Shown piece after piece: positions 34,938-47,216 of a DNA stretch of 64,000 nucleotides. Below the pieces are notes generated by a model. The model saw only the letters and a program-made list of their open reading frames with translations. It did no database searches and had not been told where the DNA came from. Position 1 is the stretch's first letter. Each line of letters opens with the position of its first letter. This DNA comes from Annulohypoxylon bovei var. microspora (taxonomy: Eukaryota; Ascomycota; Sordariomycetes; Xylariales; Hypoxylaceae), in assembly GCA_022836615.1 (NCBI GenBank), contig MU405230.1:62001-126000 (forward strand), written 5' to 3'. The position numbers were made by a program, and so were the translations under genes.

Positions 34938-36624
34938 CACCCCCAATCAGCACGCAGACCTATATTATAAGAACATTCTGGTCGCAGGTTTCATAAGTGC
35001 TGTCACTATGAGGCAATCTCAGTAAGGAGCCCCATATTGCAGAGTCTGAACAAGTTGGCAGCGAGCGAGCTTGGCAGAGTATCTCTCTATATAAATGATG
35101 CTGAAATTAGAACTAGTTAATATCGACTATTCGCCGTGCGCAACACCTGGTACTTACACCATCATCTTCCCCGTACTATTCTAGCCGTCCTTATCCAGTG
35201 AATTCTTTTGGCCTTGATACCCCAGATTTAGTTCATGTAGTCTAAAAAGATCTTTCGCCAAAATAGAGATCTTCGCTAACGCAGTCGACCCAGTTTCTCT
35301 GTTACTAAAAGTTTAGCCGCGCGGAAGGCCAGATGGTGAAGGTGCGCTGATACTGGGATCCGGCGTGGGTGGTGATGCAACGCTGTATATCGCTGTCGGG
35401 TATACCTACAGCCTTAACAATCACTAGGCACGCTTCGGGATATCGGATTATACATGCCCGAGAAACATGTATCATATAAGTGTTTCCTAGAAAGTGTGGT
35501 TGACCATATTTTGGCTGCTGGTAAAGTATTCACCGCTCCTAAGTGTTGATTGAAACATATAACAAGGTACCTAGTAGGTAGGCAAAAAGAGGTGATAGGT
35601 ATCTGAAGGCGTATCGACGTATCGACGTATCGACGTATCCGCTCAACCGAATGGTAAGATCTATTGCGGTGCTCGTATACCGCTTTAGACACGCATTCTA
35701 GGTCCCCGTATGGGCATGCCTCTAGTTAGATCCCACGTCCTTCAACTGGATCTTGGAGTGGCCGGGTAAAAAATCGAAGTGATATCCAATGCCAAGTAAA
35801 GCAATAGGTACATATGGGGGGCACTTGAAGGGACACCAGTGTTGAATAGCTACCTACCTAGGTATACACCTTCTATTTCGTGAGGCTTAGAAACTCATTT
35901 CGTTGATATTGAGTGAGTTTTGAAGCCCTCATTCGCCTCTATCGGATTATTTACGGGGGGCATCCCACCGCTGCCCCCCTTTTCGCTCTTTCTCGTATGA
36001 TGTATATGGTGAAGCTGAACTTGATGATCTTACCATTATCATCGACGCAACCCACGCTCCGCGAGTTGGTCTGAATCGTGAGATATATAGAATGGATAAA
36101 AGAGAGTTACTGTCGTGACATATGTTGAGAAATATCTTGACTGATCAGTTTCCCTAATCATCGCAGAATACATATGTTCGCTTTGATGATCTTCGGTCGT
36201 CTAAGGATCGAGCGGCACCTTCTAACCAGCATGTTGATCAAAGGTAACACAAATTTGCTTCGCTTTTTGTAACTGTGGGTGTGAATGGGACATGCATCGC
36301 TGGCTAAATAGATGTAGTTCTCTTCAAATGAAAGACGTCGGATAGTAGAAAATACAAACAACCTTTCAACATTGGAATTGAGGATATGATGCGCACACTT
36401 CCATCTTTGAGCGGCTATGAGAGCGTGGTTCATGGAATACGAGAAAGATGAGAGGAGTGAGCCTCGGAACGACATATTAATGGGACATGATCAGTATCAA
36501 TTGTTGCCCACCAAGTATGTAGAAATCGCCTGCCCCTCAACCAAAAAAGCATGTGGCCACTTGGGCAGGATCTAATTTCTATTGGTATTGAACAGGTAAC
36601 AGTGCTTTATCATAGTTTCATGTT
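34938..36624. other. Gene-poor intergenic region with short tandem repeat
   Basis: No supported gene. The minus-strand frame at 36158-36475 lacks any family signal. Contains three GTATCGAC units plus a partial one (35611-35639) and a TACCTAGGTA palindrome (35855-35864). Confidence 0.45.
35611..35639. repeat. 8-bp tandem repeat (GTATCGAC)3.6
   Basis: Three perfect GTATCGAC units followed by GTATC. It lies in intergenic sequence with no evident function. Confidence 0.9.
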
Positions 36625-38519
36625 TCATTTCTCATTGCCTTCAGGGCTAGGCAGCTTATCCGCATACGCCTGGAGCTTCTCTGGATCACTCTTTTCCCCA
36701 TCGGCTTCGTCCCGCGAGTTCTCATCGCTTTTTCCTTTCACGTCAGATTTTAGAGCTGCAACTTTGTCTTGAATCTCCTTCCCCTTGTTCTTAGCCTCGC
36801 TAACCACCTCCCCCTTAATACTGCTGGCCTGGCTGACATCCGCACTGTCAGGACTCCTTACGCGTAATCCCAGATGTCTCTGGTTGTCCGGATCTTCGTC
36901 ATTTTCTCCTTTCCAGTCAGCGGCTGGCATCTGTGGCACAGGTGTGTTGATGCTTGGCATGGTTGATTCCTTTGCCTCGTCATTTACCGCGGTAGACTTC
37001 CAGACAACTGCAATTTTGTCGGCGGCTCGTGTGCCTTTCTGACTTGAGCCTTTTATCCCATCCATCTTATCCCATTCTATCTCGAAGACCCCATTCAGAT
37101 CAGGACTGCCGTCTTTCTCAGGTCCATTACCTTCGAAGAAGGCATTGAACCATACATGCGCCACAGCGGTGACCATAGTGAACCCCATAGAAGTAGGTGC
37201 GCGGTTGCGGCGTTCGATACATACATTTACGTCGCTGTTAGGTAGCTTAATCGGTTTGGAAGGTTTAAAGATGACAGCCATGCCCCCAGGTTCAGGGTCA
37301 GCATCATTGTTCAGAGGTGACGATAGTGAATTTGAGGTGTTGGTAGATTTCGGTTTACCGCCGTTTTCTAGAGTCTTGTTGGTAGAATTATTAGGTTCGG
37401 TAGGTTCGGTAGATGAGCTCTGGAGACCTTTAGTAATAAGCTTTGGACTTGGTTTTCTCTTCAAATCTGACGACGATGTAGTAGACTCAACAGGAGACGT
37501 TGCCGTCGACTTCGTGTCTTGCCCTTGCCCTTGCCCTTGACCAGTCTGCTTCGCTTCGTCGAGAACTTCTTGCCCCTGTGTAGAGTTGGCTCCGTAGCCG
37601 GCCATGTCATATATCATATCCATGACTCCGCTGTCGCCCGGCGCGTTGCCTTCTACTATAAGCCGCTCTCTCTTTGTGAATGTGTGAACGACCTTAATCT
37701 TCCTACCCCCATCCACAAACCCCTCAACGGAAAGCTTAACGCCGGATCGCAGTCCCCAAACATGTATCTCTACAATCTCCAATTCTCGATCGACGTATTT
37801 CTTCCCTCCTTTAGTCCAGCGATCGACATATCCTATCCATCGGAGTTGGCTTGGGATAGTGATGCCGGCACCAAACTTTGGCCGCATCCTCCGCTCAGTG
37901 AATCTTGCAAGGGCCTCCTCTGGTGTCCAACCACGTTCCGCAATGAGATAGCTACAAGCCAAAGTTCCGCTACGGCCTTTACCAGCCTTGCAGTGCACGA
38001 CTGCCACCCGACCACCACTCTTCTTGTCTTTCCACGTGTCCAAAACCTTCCCAGCAATATTCTTCTCCCTGCTAGACGCCTCAGAGTCGGCCTCGAGGTC
38101 GTTGCCGTTTAACCAGTTTCGCATACTGGCAACGATCATAGGTACTAGCCTGAACGGAGGGGGGTGGTGATCTGGCCACGGATAATGTCTGATTCGGTTA
38201 TAGACGAGCTCGTCAGGGTAGCCGGTGCCTTCGCCACGGAACTCCCATATTGCCCAGTTCTTCCCGTGTTTCGAATCGAGGAAGGCGACAAGACGGTCGA
38301 GAGGATTGCGATAGGCGCGTTGCGGATAGGTCTGAGAGGGGCCGGACCTGTTGACGCGATCAGATCAGTCTTAATATACTTAGGCCTCTAGGTATTTAAC
38401 AATTGTTAGAATCATACATACGTTGCGATGATATCGTCGGTAACATAGCAGAGATCCAGCCCTGCCTCAGGATGTCTCGCGCGAGGCCCTGCAACGATCT
38501 GGCGTAGTAAAGAAGCCAT
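36625..38519 (-). CDS. TEP1: PTEN-like phosphoinositide 3-phosphatase (Tep1-type)
   Basis: Dephosphorylates PtdIns(3,4,5)P3 or similar lipids, opposing PI3-kinase. Exon 1 (38519-38422) and exon 2 (38347-36625) give 606 residues. The N-terminus reads LDLCYVTDDIIAT, then YRNPLDRLVAFLDSKH and HYPWPDHHPPP, as in the PTEN phosphatase domain. The P-loop is HCKAGKGRSG (around residue 150), nearly identical to PTEN HCKAGKGRTG, with Cys and Arg intact. A C2-like beta region follows (EIVEIHVWGLRSGVKL, VWFNAFFEG, FEIEWDKMDGIKG) but is split by an insertion of about 140 low-complexity Ser/Thr/Gln/Asn residues. The C-terminus is acidic and Lys-rich. The insert and tail make it longer than PTEN (403), usual for filamentous fungi. 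The start ATG follows an AT-rich leader and is the first in frame. Confidence 0.92.
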
Positions 38520-38740
38520 TCTTTGAGATTAAGTTTTACGTGAACGTGAATTTCAAGCGGTGAATTGACATTGTGGGCTACCAGTTCTAATTCTATCGTT
38601 AACGTAAAGTGGTATGAAGGAGATGAAAGGATCGTTGGTGAAAGGAATAACATTGAAAGTCTTACCAGTAGGTACCTATGTACGGTATGTAGGATATTCA
38701 ACATGATCGTACGTCATCGATAATAGGGAGTGGAGACGTC

Positions 38741-38810
38741 AGTATGTATGTACATATGTATGTATGTACTTATGTATATGGGGGCTGCTGGGGGCTGCTG
38801 GGGCTTAGCT
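38741..38810. repeat. GTAT microsatellite next to GGGGGCTGCTG duplication
   Basis: TATG/GTAT repeats at about 38741-38780 are followed by two GGGGGCTGCTG units. The position is upstream of the PTEN-like gene. Confidence 0.8.
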
Positions 38811-38954
38811 ACGTGGCTGAATATGTGGCTTTAATTTATCAGAACGCCAGAACACCCTCAACTTGAACTACCTAGTATCTATCAACTACATCTTCACTAC
38901 ATCCATCCACGAATCCATATCCATACATTAGAGAGGGAGGTATCCCGTTGCTGT

Positions 38955-41900
38955 CTATGGGTATGGGTATAAGTTGTCATACTTCTCACCATGCGTTGCC
39001 CCATAACCTTTAGCCATGAATGGTTCATTCCAATCAACCATATCGAAATCAGGATACACGAACCACGGTTGTATCGTCTCAAAATCAAGAGCCCTATTAT
39101 AAGGGTGTGCGAAGAATTGACGCGTCTCGGGGGGACATTCAAGTATCTGCAGTAATAGCCAGAGATGGCTTCCGTCGTGAACCTCTCGTTGAATTCTCCC
39201 AACCACATCCTGAAATTCATGCACGGGAGCACTTCAACAACGGGAGTCAGTAATTTCTTCTCCGGGAAAGCTTTAAAGGGGTCTTGGGCATATCTCGAGA
39301 GAAGTAGCTCTCCAGTCAGTTCGATTAGGAGATTCTCACTCCCGAGACAGGCCGGAAAGGGAAAAAAGAACTCCTGATGTTACATACCGGCGCACAAAAT
39401 GTATGATGCGTCGTAAAACGACAATCCAATGGTTTATGCTATTGTATATCAAGTTAGTCGCTTTTCTATCTGGAGAGATCAAATCGAAACTATCAAAGAA
39501 TGAAACTTACTGGTTAGCATCAAGTGTTCCATGCATAGTTCTAATTTCTATAGTCTGAGGATAGTAGTAGACTGCGGGCTTGGATTCCTTATTCCCTGTT
39601 ATACGGATTCGCGCAGCTGGCTCCACGGATCCTCCATTTGACAGAATAAATCCACCGAATAATGCATCTATTAAATCATCAAGTGATGGATAGGACCATG
39701 CGTACTCGAGGAACTCCTTTTGCTCTTTGGTGAGAGATGCCACTATTACATGCTCGGCCATGGTCTGTATGCTTCTAGCTTTTGATTCCGGTGTTACTCG
39801 CGGTACACATTCGTTTTCTTTTCGCTCTATTTGGAGAGTAGTTTGAAGATATTTTGCCAGTTTGGAATTCGTGCCCATATATCCGCACCACTCTTGCATG
39901 CGTGGAGATCCCCGGTCTTTTCTATGGATATGTATGAGAATCGGTTCGACCATTATCCATATCGTCGCAAATCTCTTGATTTGGTATAGGTTCCAGCCGT
40001 GTTTGTGTCCAAGATGGACATGAAGTCCCGTCGAGACTTCCATAGGCTTATGACAACGGAAATAATTCCGAAGAGCGGCGCAAGCCCGGCGGATTGTCTC
40101 GGCTGTTGACTCTTTGTCGTCTGGCAAAACAGGGCTGACGACTTCTGCTCCCCACCACTACGACAGCAAGAGTCAATAATCATCTTTGCTATATTTTTGT
40201 AAATATCTCCAGGTTGCTATGATATGCCTCTAGAGAAAGTAGGCCCAAGCAGGCCCGGTCATATGCCTAGTAATCGCAAGTACCACAACAGGTACGGAAG
40301 AGAAAAGAACTTTCGATGTCACGTACCTCATATGCGTCCATTGGGACTTCACCTGCCCGGTTGGGGGGTATTATATAACGGTTGGGTGTCATGCCATTCC
40401 CGTCTACTGAAACATCGCGTGTGACAGACCACTTCATCAACCAAAGTCAGTAATTTCTTCCTCGGGCAGGGGGTGGGGAGCTTGATTCTACATACTGCTC
40501 GGTATTTTGGATCTAAACCATTTACCCTGACGTGGTTAGGATCCTCTGCGGTTCTCAAGTCTAACACGTAGTCGTTTTGCTGGTTCTCTTTCTCTTCTTC
40601 AATTTTCTGTTCAAATACGATAATTAATTGGTCGACGCTCTCGCTAGACCAGTTGTTGGGGGCTGTCCTTAGACAGTCAGCCACCTTTTCGCATAATTCA
40701 TGGACCCGGGAGGCATTCATTCTTCTTATGTGCAGGCCTTCAGAAGAGCATATTTGTTTCCATTCGTCACGAAACCTAGTGGCAATGTGTTCGACTTGAG
40801 CAGGACTTCTCGTGTCGTCTCTGTTCGCGAGACATGAGAAGTATTCTATAGCCTCCGGCCAGTCTGATGGTTCGTCGCTAAAACCAGACTCAGAAGTGTC
40901 AAGCTCCATTTCTTCTGCCTCGTCTTCGAGTGCGTGCAGATCCGCGCGTCGCAATACCCTATTATAGCAACCTAACGGTTAGTCATCACTCTGGACTCGG
41001 CACCCTATTAGGGCACCAGTAGCAATGGTGATAAAGCATGTGACTCTGAAGTCACGTCTTTCTAGGATGAGACTTCTCCTTGAACAATTTGAAGAAAGCA
41101 CGGAAGTTGATTTACAGACCTGACCATTTTTCTTGTAGTATAATCCCTCAACCTGTCCAGTTCTGGAGTCAACGCATGCATTGCGCGGATTCCATAATCA
41201 TAATTTGCCAGCTTTTCTGATAGCCAGCGCGTATCGTCTGGGTGTGGATCTGTTCCGGATTTCCGCCTGCACACCGCGACAAGAAATTCGAGTTCTAACA
41301 GTTATCAACACATAGGTCATAGGGGCATGTATGTCGGATGGGTCGCTATTGATGGGAACAGATGTCGGTACGTACTGCCGCGGAGTTAGCATTAAGTGAT
41401 AACGAGACAGAATCTTAGAGATGTGGAATCTCATCGCACGAAGGTGTGATCTCCGCTGTGGTCTCTTGTACATACCCTAAACCCAGACAGCCTTGGTCCT
41501 CAACTGAGCCTAGATCACACAAGTAAGCGTCGTCTGGTTCCGTATCGTCTATAGGGGCATTGTCTGATAAGCGCGAAGTGCTTGAACCCCAATTCTCATC
41601 GCCCCCTGAGCCATCATCAGCTAGCTGCATTTCGCCACTGTCATCGTCCATGATCTGATCTCCACTAACAGGGTCAGCCATGATTTGGTCTTCACCACTG
41701 TAATCGATCACAGATTGAACTTGAGCATCTTCATCGTCGCCGGACTGATCGTCGCCGCTGAAGTCTTCCATGAGCTGATCTTGATAATCGCCGTCCTCTT
41801 CAGACGGATCGCCCATAATATCTAGCCTCAATGTCCCGCTCAATGCCCTGAGTTGGGAGACGCCTAGAGGGTTCGAGGAGCTCGACGGCTCTCCCCTGCG

Positions 41901-41984
41901 CCTCGCCCTCTGTATTCTTCCTCGAATCCGGCCATGGAGCTTCCTGCCAGCCTCGACTCTCCTGTCTAACCAACGCCTCGCCAT
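38955..41984 (-). CDS. Amidoligase-family protein with multiple similar introns
   Basis: A putative ATP-grasp-like/glutamine-synthetase-fold amidoligase (pfam12224-type), which may form amide or isopeptide bonds. Well-defined 3' exons are 40958-40496, 40431-40327, 40157-39511, 39438-39388 and 39231-38955. They encode WSVTRDVSVDG, WWGAEVVSPVL, STGLHVHLGH (the family GLHVH signature), TIEIRTMHGTLD and NHWIVVLRRI. An upstream exon from 41294 carries ELEFLVAVCRRKSG, the usual start of the fold. The first exon (41984 to about 41475) encodes a basic N-terminus and acidic repeats (SGDDQSG, SGEDQIM, SGDQIM). The junctions 41475/41294 and around 41110/40958 could not be closed with confidence. One needs a weak donor (GTTTAG) or implies a frameshift, so a damaged N-terminus is possible. 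A Glu-rich insertion (EQKIEEEKENQQND) lies in exon 40958-40496. Confidence 0.68.
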
Positions 41985-43266
41985 GGTGATCCTATTGCTA
42001 TTTTTGATATACTTGGCTTGTACGGTCGTTCTGTCCCCTATTGAGTTAATACCCCTTTCGATGCTCCTACGTTCAAAGCTTTAGTTGCTAACTAATTTAA
42101 AGGGCGCAATCCGTTCAGGTTAGATTAGAACTATGCGTATCAGCCATATACAAGCATTTGATCTGTCTTTTGCAACGAGAGCCATGACTGGGAAGCGCTA
42201 AACAAAGGAAGTAAACGTTTTCGGTATTCTTCTTGTACATAGATTTGACGAGTTTATTGTGTTGGAAACACATTTATGCCCCAATTACTTGCTTCCCTAT
42301 TGTCTATGTCTTACACAAAGAACAAGGGTTCCGAAGTCGATGGAATATACCCTATACCTAATGGTGGGGGGTAAGGTAACTATTAATCTCTTTCATAACA
42401 AAAGATTGACCTTGGTCATGGTGCTAACTTGATTCGTGTGCGCTCTTTCATGAAATCCTCATTAGCATTGAGTAGGGTTAGTGACATCCCTTCGATTCTG
42501 TAGATGAGATAGGACAGGCCAATTCCTACCCCTTTCTAAGCGAATCGTTATTAAAGGGGCGCTGAAATATCAAAATAGTCGTATTATTTATTCTCTTGGT
42601 GGATAGATATTTCCATATTTACCCTTCCTTTTTGACATCATTAGAATGAAGGGGGGCTGAAGAGTTTAGAAAAGAAAAGTCAACTAAGTATGATTACATA
42701 CCTACCTAGGTAGGTAAGTAACAAGCGTAGTGCCATTACGGAATGGATAGATAGTAGGACAACAAGATACAGAGAACTCAGAAGAGAGTATATTCAACTC
42801 CAATTTAGTGTATAAGGGTCTCTCGGTTCGCCGAAAGGACGCATCCGAGTAGCTTTATTGTGATGACAAACGTGAGATGAAGGATTTGTTTTAGGCTAAA
42901 AATTGAGTTGCAGACCAAGTATAACAGAATGTCCATTACCCAGCCCTGATGCAATACAAATCACCTATTCTCGCCCCATACTACCGTGTACCAAATCAAG
43001 AAGTAGGAAAGCCACATCACTCGTTGGGTGGAGTTCATTCTGCCTCTCATTCTGAACCCCATGCGATCTTTGCTAACGGCGTTATCATACCCCCTATCGT
43101 TCATTGCGACCTTCCGTCTCTCCCGATTGCGTCGTGTAATGAAAATGTAATGTCTTGATATCAACCACCCCTTCCATAGCCTGGCACGTGCGCGTTTTTA
43201 CGCCATATCACCGTAGGCGTCCAACTATGACCGACCTTATTCAGGGTAGGAATGGACATGCAGCCA
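41985..43266. other. Intergenic
   Basis: No gene supported. Contains the extended palindrome ACCTACCTAGGTAGGT at 42700-42715. Confidence 0.5.
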
Positions 43267-44410
43267 TTAGGAAGTCTTCTTAGGCACCGCGGATCCATTC
43301 GTGTACTTGCTGATATCGGTGGCATCGTGGAATTGGCGTGTGGCGGTCTTGACGCCCTCCCAAACGGATCGCGCAGCCGGAGGAGTACTTTGGGCACCCA
43401 CCAAGGAGTCCAGGCGCAACTCAAGTGCCCTGAAGGAGTCCTGTACATGGGAGCTCTGGGCGAATCGAGTTCGAAGGAAGACGGTGTAAATGGCGATTAG
43501 AATCCAAGAGCGGCGCTGGAAGAAGATGGCGGACAGGAACAGTCGGAACCAGATGAGAATCTCCAGACTGGACACGATAGACATGGATGCGTCGTAATAT
43601 TGCTTGACGAAGTTCCCGATAGCCTCGGCAAGAGGATTGGCAGACTGGGGCTTGGTACCGGGAGAGGCACCAGCGGGAGCCGTGCTGGGCTGAACCGTAC
43701 GGATCACGTTGTTGCGCGTGTACGTTGCTACATGGAATACGGAGTAGATTCCATACGGAAGCATAGCAAGAGAGTACTGGGGGCTCAGAAGCCAAACCAG
43801 GGCCAGGCCTTCAAGGAGGGGGTATTAGCATCATCATAGCTAAACAAAAAGATAAGCGAAGACATACAGAGATACTGAACGTTCTCATCAGAGAGCAGAC
43901 CGACGACTCCGATGTTCTTAGCGCCAACCTTCTGTCGGGCTCGCCATGTCTTGTAAACGACGATTCCATAGGTCAGGGCTGCGGAAACAAAGGCCGTGCG
44001 ATAAGTGAATCGGGCGGTGCCAGTGTTATAGCTGAAGGCGATGAAAGAGAAGGAGTATCGGAATATGCATAGGAGTAGCACAAGGTGCCTATAAATGCAA
44101 AATTACGGATTAGCGGTCGAGTTCTTCATCACAATGTCAAACTCGAATTGAGGAGCGGAACAAATAGCCGAATCGAGTTCCCAGCGGTGTCAAAGAAGTG
44201 TAAAGAATAGGTAGTCGAGGAAAGACATTATAACTCAACGTACCCGCTAAACCAAGCGACTATAGTGATATGAAGGTTAGCATAAACCATAAGAAGAACG
44301 AGGGATTAGAAGTTGAAGAGGAAGAATGAGGATCACATACATTGCAATGTCTGAGCTAAAGCTAGAAGCCTCTCGCCGAGAGGCAGGTTCGCGGAAGGCG
44401 GAGGTGCCAT
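43267..44410 (-). CDS. POM33: TMEM33/Pom33 (Tts1) family membrane protein
   Basis: An integral membrane protein of ER tubules and nuclear pore complexes that shapes membranes and helps pore distribution. Four exons (44410-44341, 44259-44244, 44088-43868, 43808-43267) give 282 residues. The start MAPPPSANLPLGERLLALAQ leads via a 16-nt micro-exon (FAWFSG) to membrane segments HLVLLLCIFRYSF, VSAALTYGIVVYKTW, LALVWLLSPQYSLAMLPYG and LFLSAIFF. Conserved blocks include YGIYSVFHVATYTRNN and a C-terminal amphipathic part. Length matches the family (about 250-290). Each splice restores frame, and skipping the micro-exon would break the first membrane helix. The tail SAVPKKTS has a basic end but no strict KKXX. 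Confidence 0.92.
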
Positions 44411-45960
44411 GTTCCAGTAATAACTGTAGTACGATTTACTACTCGTCAAAGAAGAAAAAATAGTTGTCGCGAAAATAGCAGAAAAAGAATTCTGAAGCTG
44501 AAGCAGAAAAAGGTAGAGGCGTATAGGCGTAGAGACGTAGTCGCGTGCTACTCGGAAGGGAATATAGGTGATGTGGAATGCCTCGGAGGTTGATGATGTC
44601 GTATTGGTGAAAAAGAGCTTGAAAGCTGGTGAGGTGGCTGGATTTCTTTGGAAAGTGGGAAAAAATGACGATGAGGGCCAATGAGGGTCAATGCTTTATT
44701 GCTTGTGCTTGTGCGACCAGTGACCTTGAATTTAGCTGTCCGGCTTGTGGTCGGTGCGTCACCCGATGTTGGAAACTTATGGGTCTTATCAGGAGCATAG
44801 AATTACATATGTATGTATGTACATGTACTTAGAGATGCGAGCTAGGTGCATGTACATATGTACAATTCGATACTGCTGCTTCGGGAGTCCGATGGCTTTG
44901 CACGATACCTACTGCTAATTACTGCAAGATCGTTTCAAGAGAGTTGGCCTCATTGTTATTTATCCTGTGACTCGATTATAAGTTCAAGGTTGTACATAGA
45001 ATTGATATCACTTTAAATATAGTAGTGAACACTCATATGAATGTATTCAATGTTTGTAGGTCTATGACACCAACACCACAGGGCTGGGTACATTAAGGCG
45101 GTCGCTTGTATGTAATTGTACAAATACTTGAGGTTGGCAGCTACGTTCAAGATGAGCTGAACACCTGGGCAGCTGGGCAACTGGAACTGAGCTAGCTACC
45201 CACTTGCCTTTCGTCATATGTCCACTACTTGTATAGGGTAAGGAAAATCTCCACATGAGAGGACAACTGTAGAGCTCTTCTCGTCTTTAGCAATATCAAC
45301 GTGGCGTTCGAACTTGCGATGCATCACGGAATCCCCAATTGCAGCGTTTGGAAGAATGCAGAGCTAACATGATCTAGTTTTATCTCAGCGAGCTCAGACC
45401 AGTATTTGGGAATTTCGTTTATACCTTTTTAGCCACATCATTTTTTAACCAATCAAACGCGTTATATCTTTTTTTTTACCCCACCCCACGAATTCCCAAA
45501 GTTTAGTCTGAGAACCAATGGTTTTCAATGCCCGAGTTTAACGAGGGTAATTGAACGGGAAGAGCTTTGGTGTGTTTTTTTTCTCCATGGTCCTTATCAA
45601 AAATCTCCTATCGCGGTAATTCCGTAACTCCGGCGCTAAAAGTTCGTAAACCCCGTTATCTCCCAAGAGGCCGTTAAGTCTACGACGGTTGATTGGGTGC
45701 ATCGTCTCACAGGTGGGTCTATCCCAGACGTTTTAACCAATCAAACAATAGATCTCAACTTTCGAGGTGGTCCGTTCGCAAGCAATGGGTTTTCGACAAG
45801 ATTTAGTTTTTCAGAAACGAAAAGCTTGTCAAAAGCTGGCTCTTGCGCACGGACCAGTTGGGTGGCAGTGAAGGATTGATTACCTAAGGCGCTTACCTAA
45901 TTAAGACCTTTTAGTTCTCGTGTACGGAGTTGCTGAGATTACCTAAGGTAGTTACGTAAT
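44411..45960. other. Intergenic transition to the AT-rich block
   Basis: No intact gene. The left part is the Pom33 promoter with GTAT/TACA repeats near 44806-44860. From about 45421 the sequence holds a repeat fragment of normal base composition whose mutated relative lies at 61204-61312. A 28-bp direct repeat, GATTACCTAAGG... (45878-45905 and 45938-45965), marks the edge where GC content drops sharply. Confidence 0.6.
45421..45529. repeat. Unmutated fragment of a repeat also present at 61204-61312
   Basis: This stretch of about 109 bases aligns with 61204-61312 almost base for base, with one length change in a T-run. Nearly every difference is C here and T there, or G here and A there, so this copy represents the pre-mutation sequence. 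Confidence 0.85.
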
Positions 45961-47216
45961 TAAAAGCAATATTAAATTATTCTTATGCAAATATAAGTTT
46001 AATTGAAAAAAGAAATATATATTTTAAAAAAGCTTTCAAAAAGTTATTTTTACATGACTTTAACATATTTTATTTTATTTATTTAATAAAAAAAATTTAA
46101 TTAAAGGTTAATAACTTATCCATGCGATTAAATACATAGGCCACAATTTAATTAAATCGTAATCGTATATATAAAGTAACTTAATTTCGAAGTTTTAAAA
46201 CATAACGTATTTTAAATTTAAAAAATTATAATTTAATTCATTAAAAAGGCTTTTAAATACGATTTTAAATTATTCGTTTTATATGAATTAAAATAATATA
46301 TTACGTACGATGCGGCGGTTTGAAATTATGGTTGAAATCGGGTGAAATTAATATTCCTAGCCGTGGCGTTAATCGTAAGTAATTAAAAGGGATACTTTTA
46401 TTTATATATAAAATTATATGGCGAAACTTATACCGATTGAGCTTGGATTTTCGTTATGGCAATATATTATAAATTTAATTAATTAATAATTCTTTAAATT
46501 TAATTTAATACATGTAAAAAAGGTTTTTAATTTTAAAAAAGTGGGTTAAAATAATTAAAAATGGTTTATTTAATAAAAATAATTTATATAAGTGGTTTAA
46601 TAAAAGGTTTAATAAATGTGATTATTTAAAGCGTTTATTTAATTAATTATTATAATTTATTTAATCGTAAATCGATAATTTTAAATTTATTAATTTTATT
46701 AATTGATTTAATTTTAATAATTTTATTTAATTCGATTTTTTCGTTTTAATTTAATTTAATTCATTTTAATTAATTTAATTCATTCCATTTTATTTAATTC
46801 AATATAATTAAATTAATTTAATTTAATTATATTTAAAATTATATATTTGAAATTTTTTATAATATAATAAGAAAAATGTAAATTAATATATTATTAATTA
46901 TTATTTTTTCTTTAAATCTTTATATTTTTATTATGTTTATTTTTTTATTCGCTTTATTTTACATTATTTTTTTTATTATTATATTAATTTAAAATAATAT
47001 TATATATTCGAAAAATGGGAATTATGTTTATTATGTTATTCCCGATTCATTAAAAAATAATAAAAGTTAATTTAATAAACCTTTATAATGAAAAAAGGGA
47101 ATTAAATTAAAAAATTGTTAAGTGATTATATGGAATATGTTTCGAGAAATATTATAAGTAAATTATATGTTTTATATAATATTATTTTTTTATTTTTATT
47201 TTTATTAGCGTTATTA

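Noticed and set aside
36785..38112. Plus-strand frames opposite the PTEN-like gene
   Set aside because: They are shadows of the minus-strand coding region, which has HCKAGKGRSG and continuous frame.
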